This document shows, piece after piece, positions 1-8,260 of a stretch of DNA of 64,000 bases. The stretch's first letter is position 1, and each line of letters begins with the position of its first letter. Made by a program: the position numbers and the translations under genes. Source of the DNA: Mycolicibacterium sp. S2-37 (GTDB lineage Bacteria > Actinomycetota > Actinomycetes > Mycobacteriales > Mycobacteriaceae); assembly GCF_017352375.1 (NCBI RefSeq), contig NZ_JAFEVR010000006.1, forward strand, positions 298,989-362,988, written 5' to 3'. The notes beneath the pieces are model-generated. The model worked only from the letters and a program-made list of their open reading frames with translations. It searched no databases and was not told the DNA's origin.

Positions 1-1088
1 CGCCCGAGGCGCGGGATGCCGCGCCCGCGTTGGCGGCGACGGAGACGCCGGGGGACTGGGGCACCCCGGTGCCGATGACCGGGGCCGAGGTGTTCGCAGG
101 GGTTGCGGGCAGCCTGGCGCGCGGATTCCGCGGCCAGGACACGCTGTACGGCTTCGCCCGCCATGTGCTGGAGACGACCTTCGTGGCGACGTCGACGGGG
201 TTGCGCCGCCGCTACACCCAGCCGACGGGCTCGGTCGAGATCAACGCCAAACGCGGCGGGGGCAGCGCGTGGGCGGGCATCAGCACGCCCGACTTCGTCA
301 ATGTGCCGACCGATGCGATGCTGGCCGATCTGTCGACGCGATTGGACTGGTCGCGCCGCACGGTGGACCTGCCTGCCGGACGGTACGAGACGTTGATGCC
401 GCCGTCCACCGTGGCGGACATGATGATCTATCTGACCTGGACGATGGACGGCCGCGGCGCGCAGGAGGGCCGCACGGCGCTGTCGGCGGCCGGCGGGACG
501 CGGGTCGGCGAGAAGTTGACCGATCTGCCGCTGACGCTGTTCTCCGATCCGGCGGCGCCCGGGCTCGCCTGTACGCCGTTCGTGGCGGCGGCGACGTCCT
601 CGGAGCGGGTGTCGGTGTTCGACAACGGCATGGACATCGGCCGGGTGGAGTGGCTGCGCGACGGCGCCGTGAATGCGCTGGCGTATCCGCGCGCCGCGGC
701 GGCGGAGTTCGATCAGCCCGTCGCGGTGCTCGCGGAGAACCTGGTGATGACCGGCGGGACCGCCGACCTGGCGGACATGATCGCCGGCACGGAGCGCGGC
801 CTACTGCTGACGACGCTGTGGTACATCCGCGAGGTCGACCCGACGGTGCTGCTGCTGACGGGGCTGACCCGCGATGGCGTCTATCTGGTCGAGGACGGCG
901 AGGTGACGGCGGCGGTCAACAACTTCCGGTTCAACGAGAGCCCGCTGGACCTGCTGCGACGGGCCACCGAGGCCGGGGTGAGTGAGCTGACGCTGCCCCG
1001 CGAGTGGGGTGACTGGGCGACCCGGGCCGCCATGCCGACCCTGCGGATTCCCGACTTTCACATGTCTTCGGTCAGCCAGGCGCAATAA
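1..1088 (+). CDS. TldD/PmbA-family metallopeptidase homologue, C-terminal part (5' end outside window)
   Basis: The reading frame is open to the first base of the window, so the gene starts upstream; the TTG at 30 is probably internal. About 360 residues are visible, against roughly 450-500 for TldD/PmbA-type proteins, so about a quarter is missing. The C-terminal half shows the family style: a segment running [17 protein letters not shown], then a conserved strand-rich end with VVNNFRF-like residues ([12 protein letters not shown]) and a final [13 protein letters not shown]. Family members form TldD/TldE proteases that mature peptides or degrade unfolded ones. The next gene starts only 7 nt downstream, so the two are probably cotranscribed. 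From memory this pair matches the Rv2314c-Rv2313c order of M. tuberculosis. Family call is confident, substrate unknown. Confidence 0.8.
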   Translation, partial: PEARDAAPALAATETPGDWGTPVPMTGAEVFAGVAGSLARGFRGQDTLYGFARHVLETTFVATSTGLRRRYTQPTGSVEINAKRGGGSAWAGISTPDFVNVPTDAMLADLSTRLDWSRRTVDLPAGRYETLMPPSTVADMMIYLTWTMDGRGAQEGRTALSAAGGTRVGEKLTDLPLTLFSDPAAPGLACTPFVAAATSSERVSVFDNGMDIGRVEWLRDGAVNALAYPRAAAAEFDQPVAVLAENLVMTGGTADLADMIAGTERGLLLTTLWYIREVDPTVLLLTGLTRDGVYLVEDGEVTAAVNNFRFNESPLDLLRRATEAGVSELTLPREWGDWATRAAMPTLRIPDFHMSSVSQAQ

Positions 1089-1095
1089 TCCTCTC

Positions 1096-1947
1096 GTGCC
1101 CGTCGATGCGGTGTTCGAGCAGTTGTCTGGTCTGGTGGCGATGTCGTCGGGGGACCCCCGTCTCGACACCGCGATCCGGTTGACGTGTGGGCGTGCGCTG
1201 CAGTTGGTACCGCTGCCGGTCGAGGTCGATCTGTTCGAGGGCACGTCGGAGTGCGAACCGGTGGTGGCCGCGTTCGCCGAGCAGTTCTCCATCGACGTGG
1301 CCGGGGTCGGGGACAATCAGCGAAAGCAGTTCGTCTCGGCGTTGGGCGACAGGGCGTTTCGGGTCGTGTCGGCGATTTTCGTCGCCGACTTCGTGCCCCG
1401 GGTGTGGGCGGGTTGCGCCGCGCTGGGCCTGGGTAAGCCGGGCAACGGTGCGCCGGCGACGTGGGATCACGACACGGATCCCGCCGCAGTGCTGCTGGGG
1501 GACTTCGTGCCGTCGGTGGCGCGGTTGCGCGAGCTGGACGCGGTGACGACGGAGGTGGTGCGGTTACGGGGGGCCGCGGCGCACCACTGCCGGCTGTGCC
1601 GGTCCCTGCGGGAGGCCACGGCACTCGACGCGGGCGGCTCGGAGGATCTGTACGGCGACATCGAGGACTTCGAGTCCTCGCAGCGGCTGACCGAGCAGCA
1701 CAAGGCGGCGTTGCGGTATGTCGATGCGCTCGTGTGGACGCCCGCGGCGATCCCCGACGAGGTGGCCAAAGGGGTGCGCAAGCACTTCTCTCAAGCGCAG
1801 TCCATCGAGCTGACCCTCGATGTGATGCGCAACGCGACGAACAAGATCGCAGTGGCGCTGGGGGCCGACGCGCCGCGGGTCGCTTCCGGCACGGAGCGGT
1901 ATCTGGTGGACGACGACGGGCAGACGGTCTTCGCCGACGCGGTGTGA
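1096..1947 (+). CDS. AhpD/carboxymuconolactone decarboxylase-like protein
   Basis: The protein has 283 residues from the GTG at 1096, which lies 7 nt after the preceding stop; the in-frame start further upstream would lie inside the TldD gene and was rejected. It is all-helical in character and has a C-x-x-C pair in the context HHCRLCRSLREAT, about residues 158-161, the redox-active motif of AhpD-like proteins, followed by a long acidic helical segment. Family members are alkylhydroperoxidase-like peroxidases or small-molecule decarboxylases. The C-terminal DVMRNATNKIAVALG segment resembles the second helical repeat of such proteins. Physiological substrate cannot be told. It is probably translated together with the TldD-like gene. 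Confidence 0.7.
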   Translation: MPVDAVFEQLSGLVAMSSGDPRLDTAIRLTCGRALQLVPLPVEVDLFEGTSECEPVVAAFAEQFSIDVAGVGDNQRKQFVSALGDRAFRVVSAIFVADFVPRVWAGCAALGLGKPGNGAPATWDHDTDPAAVLLGDFVPSVARLRELDAVTTEVVRLRGAAAHHCRLCRSLREATALDAGGSEDLYGDIEDFESSQRLTEQHKAALRYVDALVWTPAAIPDEVAKGVRKHFSQAQSIELTLDVMRNATNKIAVALGADAPRVASGTERYLVDDDGQTVFADAV

Positions 1948-1971
1948 CACCATGGTCGCGCGCGACGCGCC

Positions 1972-2045
1972 GGGGCGGTAGCTCAGTTGGTTAGAGCCGG
2001 GGACTCATAATCCCTTGGTCGCGGGTTCGAGCCCCGCCCGCCCCA
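1972..2045 (+). tRNA. tRNA-Met (CAU), elongator-like
   Basis: A full cloverleaf can be drawn. The acceptor stem is GGGGCGG paired with CCGCCCC, the D arm contains AGCTCAGTTGGTTAGAGC, the anticodon stem GGGGA/TCCCT encloses loop CTCATAA (anticodon CAT), and the T arm is GCGGG-TTCGAGC-CCCGC, ending with discriminator A. CCA is not encoded. The D arm and anticodon loop resemble elongator Met tRNA. A CAU anticodon could also be the Ile2 tRNA modified by TilS; the loop and D arm favour Met. The glycosyltransferase gene on the other strand ends 2 nt after the tRNA. Confidence 0.93.
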
Positions 2046-2047
2046 CT

Positions 2048-2893
2048 TCAGAGGTGAGCCGGCCTCGGCCGATCGGTCAGCCAGCGCATCAGCCCGTGCT
2101 TGTGGAGCAGATAACGCAACGACTCGACCTGCTGCTTCTTCCGCTTCTTGCCCCTGACGTCGATGTAGTGATGAGTGACCTTGATGTTGGGGTCGAACTG
2201 CCGCTTGATGCGGCGCTGCTCGAGGCGTATGGCGAGATCTTGCGCCCCGTGATTGCGCATCATCGGGTCGTAGCCGCCGATCGCCCGGAACACGGCGGAA
2301 TGGATCAGCATGTTGCCCTCGTGTAGCCAGTACGCCGCCGCCGGCCGCGGAGCGCGCAGGACATCGGGCCAGTATCGGGCTCCGGGTAGGGCCAGCCGCC
2401 GCAGGGCTGCAGCGACCCGTGGCCGGTGGCGCACGTGGTCGATCAACGGCGGTATCGCGGTCAAGTGTGATCTGAGGGCGAAGACCGGGCCGTAGTTGTA
2501 GGGCTCCTGGCTGCCGTCCACCCGGCTGACCAGTCCGCCGATCGCTCCGACTCCACTTTCTGCGTAGCGCTGGGCAACCTCTCGTGCGACCGAGGCGGTA
2601 TCTCGCGTCTCGAGGTCCATGTCGGCGTCGATGAAGTGGATGAGCTCGTCGCCACTGATGTGGTCGAGGATCTGGTTGCGATTGGCGGTGCATCCCCGGT
2701 TCTCGGGGCTGCGTACCAGGGTCACCTCTGCGCCGAATGCCTCGACGACCTCGACGCTGTCGTCTGTCGATCCGTCGTCGAGCACGAAGATGCGCTCGTA
2801 ACCCTGGCCCAGCACCTGCGGGAGCAGTCGGCGAAGGTGATGTCCCATGTTGTAGTTGGGAATCACCGCGATGACGGGCATCTGATGAGGCAT
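2048..2893 (-). CDS. family 2 glycosyltransferase
   Basis: The start at 2893 (MPHQMPVIAVIPNYN) follows an AGGGAAAG ribosome site; the longer in-frame extension to 3130 has no family similarity and overlaps the divergent gene. The 281-residue product is a GT-A inverting enzyme. It has the N-terminal nucleotide-sugar strand VIAVIPNYN, VLDDGSTDDS, ENRG, the metal-binding DADMD (DXD), and a C-terminal acceptor part with GGYDPMM and HGAQDLAIRL. There is no membrane segment; the C terminus is very basic (RGKKRKKQQ), which suggests peripheral binding to the inner membrane face. It is transcribed away from a formyltransferase and a TupA-like gene, so it likely adds a sugar to a surface glycan or glycolipid. 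Donor and acceptor are unknown. Confidence 0.85.
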   Translation of the reverse strand: MPHQMPVIAVIPNYNMGHHLRRLLPQVLGQGYERIFVLDDGSTDDSVEVVEAFGAEVTLVRSPENRGCTANRNQILDHISGDELIHFIDADMDLETRDTASVAREVAQRYAESGVGAIGGLVSRVDGSQEPYNYGPVFALRSHLTAIPPLIDHVRHRPRVAAALRRLALPGARYWPDVLRAPRPAAAYWLHEGNMLIHSAVFRAIGGYDPMMRNHGAQDLAIRLEQRRIKRQFDPNIKVTHHYIDVRGKKRKKQQVESLRYLLHKHGLMRWLTDRPRPAHL

Positions 2894-2915
2894 GTTCGCT
2901 TTCCCTGTTCTGCCG

Positions 2916-2938
2916 TCGGCCCCACACGATGGGGCCGA
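2916..2938. promoter_or_regulatory. perfect 9-bp inverted repeat in the leader of the glycosyltransferase gene
   Basis: TCGGCCCCA and TGGGGCCGA flank a 5-base spacer, with no mismatch. The element sits 22 nt upstream of the glycosyltransferase ATG and about 185 nt upstream of the formyltransferase start. There is no T run, so it is not an obvious terminator. It could be an operator for the divergent genes or an mRNA hairpin just ahead of the ribosome site. Confidence 0.5.
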
Positions 2939-3122
2939 GGAAGACCCCCCGAGACAATAACGTGAACAACAGCGAAAAGGCGCGGTCCTGTGTGTGGCGA
3001 TGTCCACCCACTCGGCGACGCCGACCCCCGCGCATCGCGGTGACCTGCTTAACTTGTCGGCGACAGGCGGCCGCGGCGATGCCCTCACCGCCAACCGGGT
3101 GTGAGAACAGTGAGGTTCGTGA

Positions 3123-4061
3123 GTGCGCATCGTATCGTTCGGTTTTCAGACATGGGGATGCAAGACGCTGCAAGCCCTGATCGACCTGAACCACGACGTC
3201 GTCCTGGCGGTCACCCACCCGGCGAGTGCCCAGTCCTACAAGGCGATCTGGTCGGAGTCGGTCGAGCAGTTGGCGCGACACCACGACATCCCGGTTCATC
3301 TGACCGAGGGCATCGACACCGAAACCATCGACCTGGTCAAGCGTGCCGATCCCGACGTCATCGTCGTCAACAGCTGGTACACCTGGATGCCGCCGGACCT
3401 CTACGACCTCCCGCCGCACGGCACGCTGAACATGCACGATTCACTGCTGCCGAAGTTCACCGGTTTCTCACCGGTGCTGTGGGCGCTGATCAGCGGGGAG
3501 ACCGAATTCGGGTTGACGGTCCATCGGATGGACGAGGGCCTCGACACCGGAGACATCCTGGTGCAGCACTCACTGCCCATCGGCCCCGCGGACACCGGTA
3601 CCCAACTGGTCGAGCGGGGCATGGAGTTGATCCCGGAGGCACTGCGGGAAGCGCTGGCCGCGTTGGAGGGCGGAAACCCCCAGTGGCGACCGCAGGACAA
3701 GGCCGAGCGGACCTACTTCCACAAGCGCTCCGAGCGCGACAGTCTCATCGACTGGAGCTGGCCGGCCGAGGATCTCGAGCGGTTCGTCCGGGCGTTGTCC
3801 GACCCCTACCCCCGTGCCTATACCTATTACCGGGGTCAACGCATCGAGGTACTCGAGGCCCGGGTCGGGGAGGCGCGATACGGAGGAACGCCGGGACGGG
3901 TGATCGTGCAAGAGGGAGGCGGCGCGGTGGTGTGTGGACCCGACGCCTTCCGCGGCGGCAACCGCGGTCTGGTGATCACCCGCATCCGATCCGCGGAGGG
4001 GGCGAATCGCAGTGGTGACGAGTTCTTCTTGGGCGGCGGCTACCTGACCAGCCGAGCATGA
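3123..4061 (+). CDS. formyltransferase-family protein (Fmt/sugar N-formyltransferase type)
   Basis: 312 residues from a GTG start. The fold is that of 10-formyl-tetrahydrofolate-dependent formyltransferases: an N-terminal Rossmann-like half with LNMHDSLLPKFTGFSP at about 102-117 and HRMDEGLDTGDIL at about 134-146. These give the family triad Asn103, His105 and Asp141, all intact. A C-terminal beta-barrel-like part follows (RALSDPYPRAYTYYRGQRIEVLEA), as in Fmt and in sugar formyltransferases. The true housekeeping Fmt normally sits beside def or rsmB; here the neighbours are a glycosyltransferase and a TupA-like ATP-grasp protein, so formylation of an amino sugar is more likely than of Met-tRNA. 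The nucleotide-sugar substrate cannot be read from sequence. Confidence 0.8.
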   Translation: MRIVSFGFQTWGCKTLQALIDLNHDVVLAVTHPASAQSYKAIWSESVEQLARHHDIPVHLTEGIDTETIDLVKRADPDVIVVNSWYTWMPPDLYDLPPHGTLNMHDSLLPKFTGFSPVLWALISGETEFGLTVHRMDEGLDTGDILVQHSLPIGPADTGTQLVERGMELIPEALREALAALEGGNPQWRPQDKAERTYFHKRSERDSLIDWSWPAEDLERFVRALSDPYPRAYTYYRGQRIEVLEARVGEARYGGTPGRVIVQEGGGAVVCGPDAFRGGNRGLVITRIRSAEGANRSGDEFFLGGGYLTSRA

Positions 4062-4086
4062 GCGCGGCGACACGTCGGGGGCTGTG

Positions 4087-4995
4087 ATGCCGCCGTTGGC
4101 GAACAGGACCGCCCCGCCGAGCGTCGTCGCGGCGCACCGGCGGCTGATCGGTGCCCTACCCGTGCCGATGCTGCGCCAGCTCTACCACCTCGTGATGATC
4201 CACAAACCGGGCAACTTCCGTGATCCGCGCTCGTTCAACGAAAAGGTCAACTGGCGGATTCTCTACGATCGGCGGGACCGCATCATCGCCGTCTGCGACA
4301 AGTTGCGGATGAAAGAACTGGCCCGGGCCGCGCACCCGGGGTCGCAGCTGCGGATTCCGGAAACGTATTGGCACGGCACCGATCTCCGCACGGCGCCGGA
4401 TCTCGCGAAGCTGCCCCCGTGGGTGCTCAAGCCCAACCACAGCAGCGGTCAGGTGATATTCGGGTCCGACCCACGAACAGATGTCGAGTCGCTGCTCGAG
4501 CAGACTCAGGACTGGTGGAAGCGCACTCCGGTGGAACTGGGTGAGTGGGGCTACGGTGAGGCACGGCCGCTGCTGCTGCTCGAGCAACGCATTCCGACAT
4601 CCGACGGCGCCGTCCCGGCCGATTACAAATTCTTCGTCTTCGACGGCCGAGTCGAGCTGGTTCAGGTGAATCGAAGCCGCCACGGTGCGCAGTCGGCGAC
4701 ATTCCTCGACACCGATTGGAATCGGCTCCCCGTGCGCTGGAGGATCCGTCCGGTGGCCGATGAACCGCGGCCGCCGGAGCTCGACGCGATGCTCGACATC
4801 GCCAGCACCCTCGGCGCCGGCTGGGATTTCATCCGCGTCGACCTGTATGCCGTGGACGGCGAAGTGTGGTTCGGCGAGTACACCCCGTATCCCGGAGGCG
4901 GGTTGCTCCGCTACAAGCCTCCTCAATTCGATGTGGAGATGGGCGCGCACTGGCAGCTGCCTACGCGGGAGCAGGCGCAACGGGGCCAGCCCTAG
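4087..4995 (+). CDS. TupA-like ATP-grasp protein
   Basis: The ATG at 4087 is 5 nt after a GGGGG stretch; a GTG sits directly before it at 4084. The 302-residue protein matches the TupA-like ATP-grasp family (teichuronopeptide-type synthesis): an N-terminal helix set with FRDPRSFNEKVNWRILYDRRD, the ATP-lysine segment WVLKPNHSSG, a central LLLLEQRIP and ADYKFFVFDG, and a C-terminal metal/ATP site with DFIRVDLYAVDGEVWFGEYTPYPGGG. ATP-grasp enzymes join a carboxylate to an amine or hydroxyl using ATP. It lies 25 nt after the formyltransferase gene and is probably in its operon. Together with the glycosyltransferase this suggests a cassette that builds or decorates a surface glycan with an amide-linked group. 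Confidence 0.8.
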   Translation: MPPLANRTAPPSVVAAHRRLIGALPVPMLRQLYHLVMIHKPGNFRDPRSFNEKVNWRILYDRRDRIIAVCDKLRMKELARAAHPGSQLRIPETYWHGTDLRTAPDLAKLPPWVLKPNHSSGQVIFGSDPRTDVESLLEQTQDWWKRTPVELGEWGYGEARPLLLLEQRIPTSDGAVPADYKFFVFDGRVELVQVNRSRHGAQSATFLDTDWNRLPVRWRIRPVADEPRPPELDAMLDIASTLGAGWDFIRVDLYAVDGEVWFGEYTPYPGGGLLRYKPPQFDVEMGAHWQLPTREQAQRGQP

Positions 4996-5007
4996 TCGGT
5001 CGGTGGC

Positions 5008-7293
5008 TCACAACCGACGCAGCGTCACCACCGTCACGTCGTCGTCGGTGTCCGCTGACCCCATCTGGGCGCACAGCCACGACGCCGGAGCATCGCCCGC
5101 GCGGCCCAGCGTCTGCGACAGCAGTTCGAGGCCGTCGTCGATGCCGTGGCTCCGGCGTTCCACCAGCCCGTCGGAGAACATCACGAAGCCGTGATCGGGC
5201 TCGACGACGAACGCGCTCTGGTGGAACACCGCGTCCCGCAATCCGATCGGCGGGGACAGCTGGATCGGCGCCGCGGCCGCGGCCGTCCCCGAGTTGGTCA
5301 GATACGGCATCAGGTGGCCCGCACTGGCCGCCTCGACATACCCCGAACCGAGGTCGATCCGCGCGATCACCACGGTGGCCATTGCGCCGGGCAGCATATG
5401 GGAGCTGAACGCGTTGAGTTGCGTGAGCGCATCCGCCGGAGCGGCGCCGGCGAACAGGTGCGCGCGCAATGCATTTCGTAACTGGGCCATTGTCCCCGCG
5501 ACGGTGATGCCGTGCCCGGCGACGTCACCGAGCAGCACGATCAGCCGACCGTCGCGCAACTGGAACGCGTCGTACCAGTCACCGCCCACGCGCCCCACCC
5601 CGGAAGGCTCGTAATGGCTTGTCAGCTGCCAGTTCTCGAGGGTCGGCAACGTTTCCGGCATCAGGCTGCGCTGCAGTATCTCGGCCACGCGCAACTCGTC
5701 TCGGGTGCGGTTGTACAGCGCTTCCACCAGGGATCGCCGCAAGAAGTCGGCCGACTCGATCTCACTCGGCAACCACGGTTCACTGCGCTGACGCACGGTC
5801 TCGCGCCATCGCTCGAAGCTCTTGCGCGGGCTCAGCCGGACCTCGTCGCCCTCCCGGACCGAGATCGCCTTGTTGTGCGGATCCCCACCCCAGTCGACCG
5901 AACGCAGCGCCTCCCGGCGGAACCAGATCGCGGACTGGCCGTCGGGCAGGTTCAGCACGAGCGCACCGGCGGCCGACCGCGCATCGAAGACGGTATCGGG
6001 CAGGACACCGGACAGGTCGTCGCTGTAGGCGACGTCCTCTCCCGTATCGAGCGCCCACCTCGCGACGGCCGACACCACGTCCGGCGGGGGCACCGCGCCG
6101 CGTTGCTGCCGGTCGCCCTGGATGTCGACGACTACGCCGTCGGCGGGCACCAGGTCGAGCAGATCGGGCGCGCCGAGTAGTGCGACGGTCAGCGGCTCGG
6201 CTTCGTTCATCGCGGCAGCGGTCAGCTTCGTCAGCACCGCCTGCGCGGCGAGCCGCGTCTCGAGTTGGTCACCCTCGAAGCGCTCCACCAGGCGCAGCGA
6301 CAACGCCGAGCCGAGGAACTCCGCCGCCGCCCGCGTCCCGTACGGCGGCAGATGCGCACCGGCATAGTGGTGGCACGCGATGAGGCCCCACAGCCGGCCG
6401 TGCCGCAGCAGCGAAATCGACATCGACGCGTGCACACCCATGTTCTTCAGGTATTCGATGTGGATGGGGGAGACACTGCGCAACGTGGCGTGGGTCAGGT
6501 CCTGCGGTGTCCCGACGGCGGGGTCGACGGTCGGCACGAGCGGCGCCGGCGTGTAGTCCACGTCGGAAATGAGCCGCAGCCAGCTCTTCTCGTACATCGC
6601 TCGGGCCTGCGCCGGAATATCCGAGGCCGGATAGTGAAGGCCGAGAAAGGAGTTCAGGTCCGCACGCTTGGCCTCGGCGACCACCTCACCGTTGTAGTCC
6701 GCGTCGTAGCGGTAGACCATCACCCGGTCGAAGCCGGTGAGCTCGCGCACCGCGGCGGCCGTCAGGTCGTACAGCTCGTCAAGTGTCGCGGCGCGGTTGA
6801 GCTCCTCGACCGAACTGCGCACGGCCTGATAGGTGTTCGGGAAGGAGAACGGCCGCGCGCCGTAGGCGATCTCCAACTCGACGAGCAGCACCCCTCCAGG
6901 TTCGCGGTGCATGATCGCGTCGAACGGCCGCATTTCGCCGTCCACCTCCAGTAGACACTCGACTGGATTGCGCTGCCTCAGATCGGTGAAGCTCGCGGCC
7001 GCCTGCTCGATCAGGGCGGCCTGGTCGACGCCGATCAGGGCCGACAGGTGGGCACCGAGCACCGCGTCGACGGGACGGCCGAGCAACTCGGCGACGTTCT
7101 CACTGACCTGGCGGATGACGAACTCGGGCTCGCGCACCACCGCCAGGACGCCGCGGGGCTGGACGCTGCCCGGAATGTGGATCGGTTCACGGGCGCAGTT
7201 GTCGAGGTCGATGGGAGTGCCCACCGGGACGAGGTCCGCCGCCGGCTCGCCGGGGGCCTCCGAAGGTGGAAGCCGGCTATCGCTTCGCATCAC
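5008..7293 (-). CDS. bacteriophytochrome with PP2C/SpoIIE phosphatase output
   Basis: 761 residues counted from GTG at 7293; an ATG follows directly. Domain order is PAS (about 28-135), GAF (about 155-335), PHY (about 345-510), coiled linker, then a SpoIIE/PP2C phosphatase (about 540-761). The chromophore determinants of bacteriophytochromes are present: Cys33 in DLDNCAREPIHIPGSVQP, the PASDIP motif at 222-227, SPIHIEYLKNMG around 275-286, and the PHY tongue with WGG at 468-470 and PRKSF at 489-493. The phosphatase has GGDWYD (570-575), GDVAGHG (589-595), FSDGLVE (706-712) and a terminal DDDVTVV, which supply the metal-binding Asp residues. There is no histidine kinase. Known SpoIIE/RsbU phosphatases dephosphorylate anti-anti-sigma factors, so red/far-red light control of a sigma factor is the likely role. 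No heme oxygenase gene is in the window. Confidence 0.9.
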   Translation of the reverse strand: MMRSDSRLPPSEAPGEPAADLVPVGTPIDLDNCAREPIHIPGSVQPRGVLAVVREPEFVIRQVSENVAELLGRPVDAVLGAHLSALIGVDQAALIEQAAASFTDLRQRNPVECLLEVDGEMRPFDAIMHREPGGVLLVELEIAYGARPFSFPNTYQAVRSSVEELNRAATLDELYDLTAAAVRELTGFDRVMVYRYDADYNGEVVAEAKRADLNSFLGLHYPASDIPAQARAMYEKSWLRLISDVDYTPAPLVPTVDPAVGTPQDLTHATLRSVSPIHIEYLKNMGVHASMSISLLRHGRLWGLIACHHYAGAHLPPYGTRAAAEFLGSALSLRLVERFEGDQLETRLAAQAVLTKLTAAAMNEAEPLTVALLGAPDLLDLVPADGVVVDIQGDRQQRGAVPPPDVVSAVARWALDTGEDVAYSDDLSGVLPDTVFDARSAAGALVLNLPDGQSAIWFRREALRSVDWGGDPHNKAISVREGDEVRLSPRKSFERWRETVRQRSEPWLPSEIESADFLRRSLVEALYNRTRDELRVAEILQRSLMPETLPTLENWQLTSHYEPSGVGRVGGDWYDAFQLRDGRLIVLLGDVAGHGITVAGTMAQLRNALRAHLFAGAAPADALTQLNAFSSHMLPGAMATVVIARIDLGSGYVEAASAGHLMPYLTNSGTAAAAAPIQLSPPIGLRDAVFHQSAFVVEPDHGFVMFSDGLVERRSHGIDDGLELLSQTLGRAGDAPASWLCAQMGSADTDDDVTVVTLRRL

Positions 7294-7339
7294 ATTCCAT
7301 CAAACCAGTTGCCCCCCGGCGGTGTCCCATCGGCGGGAG

Positions 7340-8254
7340 TCACCCGCCGAACGTCGACACGCCCTCGGGCGAGACCTCGAAGCCCTGTACGGCGCCCGCA
7401 AGGGTGCCGTAACACGCCACCCCACCGGGAACGGCCATACAGGCCGAGCCGATCCCGTTGACGCGGTGCCCGACGGGCAACCGCCGGATGGGCCCGGGGT
7501 AGGCCGGGGTGTCGAACTTCGGGTCGTCGGTCCGGCGGATTCCGGTATCGCCCGGCAGCTGGGTGTACACCTCGTTCTCGCCGTCTGTCACGCCGGGAAG
7601 CGGTCCGTCACAGCCGATCTCACCACCGCTGAAGATCACCATCGAACAGGTCAGCCCGCCGTCGACGCTGAAGACGGGGAACATGTTCTTGGCACCCATC
7701 CCGACGATGTAGGTCTCGTCGCCGACGACGAAGTCGTTGGGGTCGGGGAAACCGTCGGGCAGACCTTCCGTCGCGGGGCCGATACCGGTGCCGTCGGGGG
7801 AGACCACCAGCCACTGCGTCGCGGGCGTTCCCTTGGTGCATGCGGTGACCGGGCCGGGTCCCACTCCGCACTCGAAGTCGCCGAACACCAGTTTCTGGCC
7901 TTCACGCAGTACCGGTGCCGCACCACCGAGCGGCTTGACGAACCCCGGATTGGCTGTGGTGCGCAGCCCCCGCGCGCTCAGTTCCGCGGCCAGGGCGATC
8001 TCGTTGGCACCGCTGGTCGTGCCCGGAAGCCGTCCGTCGCAGCCGGCGCGGCCCTGGTCGGGCAGCATTGCGCACAGCAGCCCGTCGGGGGTCTGGAAAT
8101 ACGCTTCCCGTCCGATCACGAACCCGTCCGGCGCCACGGCCGTATACCGCTGCAGATCGGGCATGGTCGGCTGTGTCGCCTGCGCGGGAGCGGCGGTCAC
8201 CGTCAGCACGGCCATCAGCACGGCGACGATCGCCGTCGTGAAACGCGTTGTCAC
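7340..8254 (-). CDS. secreted protein with internal two-fold Cys repeat, unknown function
   Basis: 304 residues with a cleavable signal peptide (TTAIVAVLMAVLTVTAAPAQA). I do not recognise a catalytic family. The mature part contains an internal duplication. One copy has AYFQTPDGLLCAMLPDQG-AGCDGRLPG and the other has FSVDGGLTCSMVIFSGG-IGCDGPLPG. Each places two cysteines 9-12 residues apart before a DGxLPG turn and is followed by an NE-containing segment. A third Cys pair lies near the C terminus (GSACMAVPGGVACYG). This looks like a small repeated beta-rich domain stabilised by disulfides. It starts 6 nt after the phosphatase-like gene stops, so the two are cotranscribed and probably act together outside the cell. 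Confidence 0.7.
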   Translation of the reverse strand: MTTRFTTAIVAVLMAVLTVTAAPAQATQPTMPDLQRYTAVAPDGFVIGREAYFQTPDGLLCAMLPDQGRAGCDGRLPGTTSGANEIALAAELSARGLRTTANPGFVKPLGGAAPVLREGQKLVFGDFECGVGPGPVTACTKGTPATQWLVVSPDGTGIGPATEGLPDGFPDPNDFVVGDETYIVGMGAKNMFPVFSVDGGLTCSMVIFSGGEIGCDGPLPGVTDGENEVYTQLPGDTGIRRTDDPKFDTPAYPGPIRRLPVGHRVNGIGSACMAVPGGVACYGTLAGAVQGFEVSPEGVSTFGG

Positions 8255-8260
8255 CGAGGG

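Noticed and set aside
2916..2938. Reading the perfect hairpin as a transcription terminator
   Set aside because: There is no T run on either side, and it lies upstream of a start codon rather than after a gene.
1983..3437. Minus-strand frame reading through tRNA-Met
   Set aside because: It contains a tRNA in antisense and half of the formyltransferase gene; the glycosyltransferase is in another frame.
3570..4073. Minus-strand frame opposite the formyltransferase gene
   Set aside because: No ribosome site or family motif; the plus strand has an intact catalytic triad.
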